Origin: M3007 sp044350425
GTDB taxonomy: Bacteria; Bacteroidota; Bacteroidia; Chitinophagales; Saprospiraceae
DNA length: 64,000 nt
Assembly: GCA_044350425.1 (NCBI GenBank)
Contig: JBILHS010000001.1
Location: 62,001-126,000 of the forward strand
Direction: 5' to 3'
Under the pieces are notes generated by a model that worked only from the letters and a program-made list of their open reading frames with translations, was not told where the DNA came from and ran no database searches. Shown one piece after another: positions 62,923 to 64,000 of the stretch. The position numbers and the translations under genes are program-made. Each line of letters starts with the position of its first letter. The first letter of the stretch is position 1.

Positions 62923-63243
62923 ATGACAAATCGCCTGGAATACCTCCAAAAACTGCTCGAATCATCTCCCAAAGACTCATTTGTTCTTTTTGCGATCGCC
63001 AAGGAACACGAAAGTATGGGTGACCTTTTGTCTGCGCTTTCGTTTTACCTTCAATTAACAGAGACAGATCCGACCTATATTGGCACCTATTACCATCTGG
63101 GAAAACTTTACGAGCAACAGGAAAACGTTGAGGATGCCATCTTAACCTACAAAAAAGGCATAGAAATCAGTCGAAGTGCAGGCGATCGCCATGCGATGAG
63201 TGAGTTGCAGGGCGCCCTTTTAAACCTAGAAGATCCAGAATGA
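62923..63243 (+). CDS. Small TPR-repeat protein
   Basis: The 106-residue protein is made of two to three tetratricopeptide units: DSFVLFAIAKEHESMGDLLS, ALSFYLQLTETDPTYIGTYY, then HLGKLYEQQENVEDAILTYK. It has no signal peptide or other domain, so it is probably a cytoplasmic scaffold. ATG 62923 gives the natural start (TNRLEYLQKLL); the frame opens at 62845. It overlaps the following DUF4292 gene by 4 bases (ATGA), a usual operon arrangement for TPR-DUF4292 pairs in Bacteroidota. Confidence 0.85.
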   Translation: MTNRLEYLQKLLESSPKDSFVLFAIAKEHESMGDLLSALSFYLQLTETDPTYIGTYYHLGKLYEQQENVEDAILTYKKGIEISRSAGDRHAMSELQGALLNLEDPE

Positions 63244-64000
63244 AGTATCTCATAAACAGCATATTGTACCAAGTAGCAAGTTTCAAGTGGCAAATTTTCG
63301 GGTATAAAACCCCGGGAGTGTCAGCCAACTTTAAACCTGCAACTTTAAACTTGCGGCCTAATGCACGCAACTTACCGCTGCCAATCGCTATTTTGGCAAG
63401 CCTGTTTCTACTTTCCGCCAAGGAAACGGGTTGTCGCAAAACACCCAACTTTGGCAAATCAGGTCCCGCAACCGAAGCCCGCAGCCCGGAATATTTAAAA
63501 AAGAAACTTCGCGGCTACGACCACAAAAATCTGAATCTGGTAAATGCTCAGGCAAAAGTATTTTATGAGGGGAACGGTCAATCTCTGGGCGCAACGGCAA
63601 ATATCATCTGGATAAGAGACAGTGTAATGTGGATGAATATCAAAAAATTCGGACTGGAAGCTGCGCGGGTTTTGGTTACCCGAGACTCTGTTTTTGTACT
63701 CAACCGTTTGGAAAAAACCTACAGTGCCAAAGGCCTGGAATCATTGCAGAGACAATATAGCCTCCCTGCCGGTTTTGACCTCGTGCAAAGCTTATTGCTG
63801 GCTTCACCCTGGTTTTTTCCTGACATTCAGTTGGACTCAGACCTTAAAGATGGTCAACATCGCCTATCTGGATCCAACGGGCGGTTTTCTACCGATTATC
63901 GGATCGAAGAGGAGGCATATTGGCTGAATCAGGAACTGTTTTTGCAGCCTAGGGATACACGAAGCATGAATGTATTGTTCGGAAATTACAAAAAAACAGC
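63240..64000 (+). CDS. DUF4292 lipoprotein (partial, runs off the window)
   Basis: An open frame from ATG 63240 (sharing ATGA with the TPR gene) continues to the end of the window, 253 residues so far. The lipobox region PIAILASLFLLSAKETGC puts the modified Cys at residue 65, so the signal is unusually far from the start. The mature part has GYDHKNLNLVNAQAKVFYEG and TANIIWIRDSVMWMNIKKFG, then EAARVLVTRDSVFVLNRLE, typical of DUF4292. The first 40 residues come from an inverted-repeat stretch (63272-63355), so the true start may be TTG 63351 or the gene may be altered. The function is unknown; members are envelope lipoproteins. Confidence 0.82.
   Translation, partial: MKYLINSILYQVASFKWQIFGYKTPGVSANFKPATLNLRPNARNLPLPIAILASLFLLSAKETGCRKTPNFGKSGPATEARSPEYLKKKLRGYDHKNLNLVNAQAKVFYEGNGQSLGATANIIWIRDSVMWMNIKKFGLEAARVLVTRDSVFVLNRLEKTYSAKGLESLQRQYSLPAGFDLVQSLLLASPWFFPDIQLDSDLKDGQHRLSGSNGRFSTDYRIEEEAYWLNQELFLQPRDTRSMNVLFGNYKKT
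63272..63355. repeat. Imperfect inverted repeat at the start of the DUF4292 gene
   Basis: GCAAGTTTCAAGTGGCA (near 63273-63289) pairs with the reverse of TGCAACTTTAAACTTGC (63338-63354) at 15 of 17 positions. Shorter copies (CAACTTTAAACCTGC) occur beside it, and a CCCGG-centred palindrome lies between. It looks like another small intergenic repeat, read here as coding. Confidence 0.5.

Noticed and set aside
1..64000. tRNA, rRNA or riboswitch genes
   Set aside because: Gaps were read on both strands; none shows a cloverleaf, rRNA core or known riboswitch sequence.

Overview
The window is chromosomal DNA of a free-living Bacteroidota, most likely from the Saprospiria/Chitinophagia side of the phylum. 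The reasons are a type IX secretion (T9SS) C-terminal sorting domain, CarboxypepD_reg-type outer-membrane proteins (one TonB receptor, one DUF5686-like), DUF4292, DUF4833-like and DUF3817 proteins, many Cys-lipoproteins, a sphingolipid operon, and several promoters of the Bacteroidota form TTG-N19-22-TAnnTTTG. I see no rRNA, tRNA, CRISPR array or phage.

Layout. 1-10.5 kb: the end of a YagE/RMD1-like gene, a small barrel protein, a site-2 protease, a methyltransferase-like lipoprotein, an O-antigen ligase overlapping rsmA, a cysteine-less alkyltransferase-like protein, a probable metal-uptake TonB locus (His-rich protein, receptor, lipoprotein) and an Omp85-type barrel. 10.5-18.4 kb: a glycosyltransferase/flippase-like/glycosyltransferase operon, then a TetR regulator and a three-gene ceramide/sphingolipid operon (serine palmitoyltransferase, GNAT-like ceramide synthase, ceramide reductase) with a perfect palindrome in its upstream region. 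18.4-38.7 kb: envelope and housekeeping genes (DUF5686-like, M1 peptidase, GT2, a large SF1 helicase, a lipid-anchored superoxide dismutase, Kup, a T9SS-secreted metalloprotease, purB), with relics of a response regulator, a histidine kinase and a DUF418 protein in the gaps.

38.7-60.2 kb is the most unusual part. It holds a caspase-TPR protein; an operon of a CHASE2 protein, two FecR-like proteins and an M48-like peptidase with a TPR-like region; a second such peptidase with an OmpA protein; and a tandem family of WD40-caspase proteins that share a C-terminal beta-rich domain. Two members are intact (13 regular WD40 repeats in one). A third is a pseudogene that lost its catalytic core and carries a 112-bp miniature inverted-repeat element with 21-bp terminal inverted repeats and a 9-bp target duplication. 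A fourth survives only as a C-terminal scrap. A related repeat lies near 27.4 kb. The parts suggest an envelope sensor plus caspase-like protease network with expansion and decay; the function is inference.

60.4-64 kb: a bifunctional-nuclease-family protein, etfA/etfB, a TPR protein and the start of a DUF4292 lipoprotein that runs off the window.
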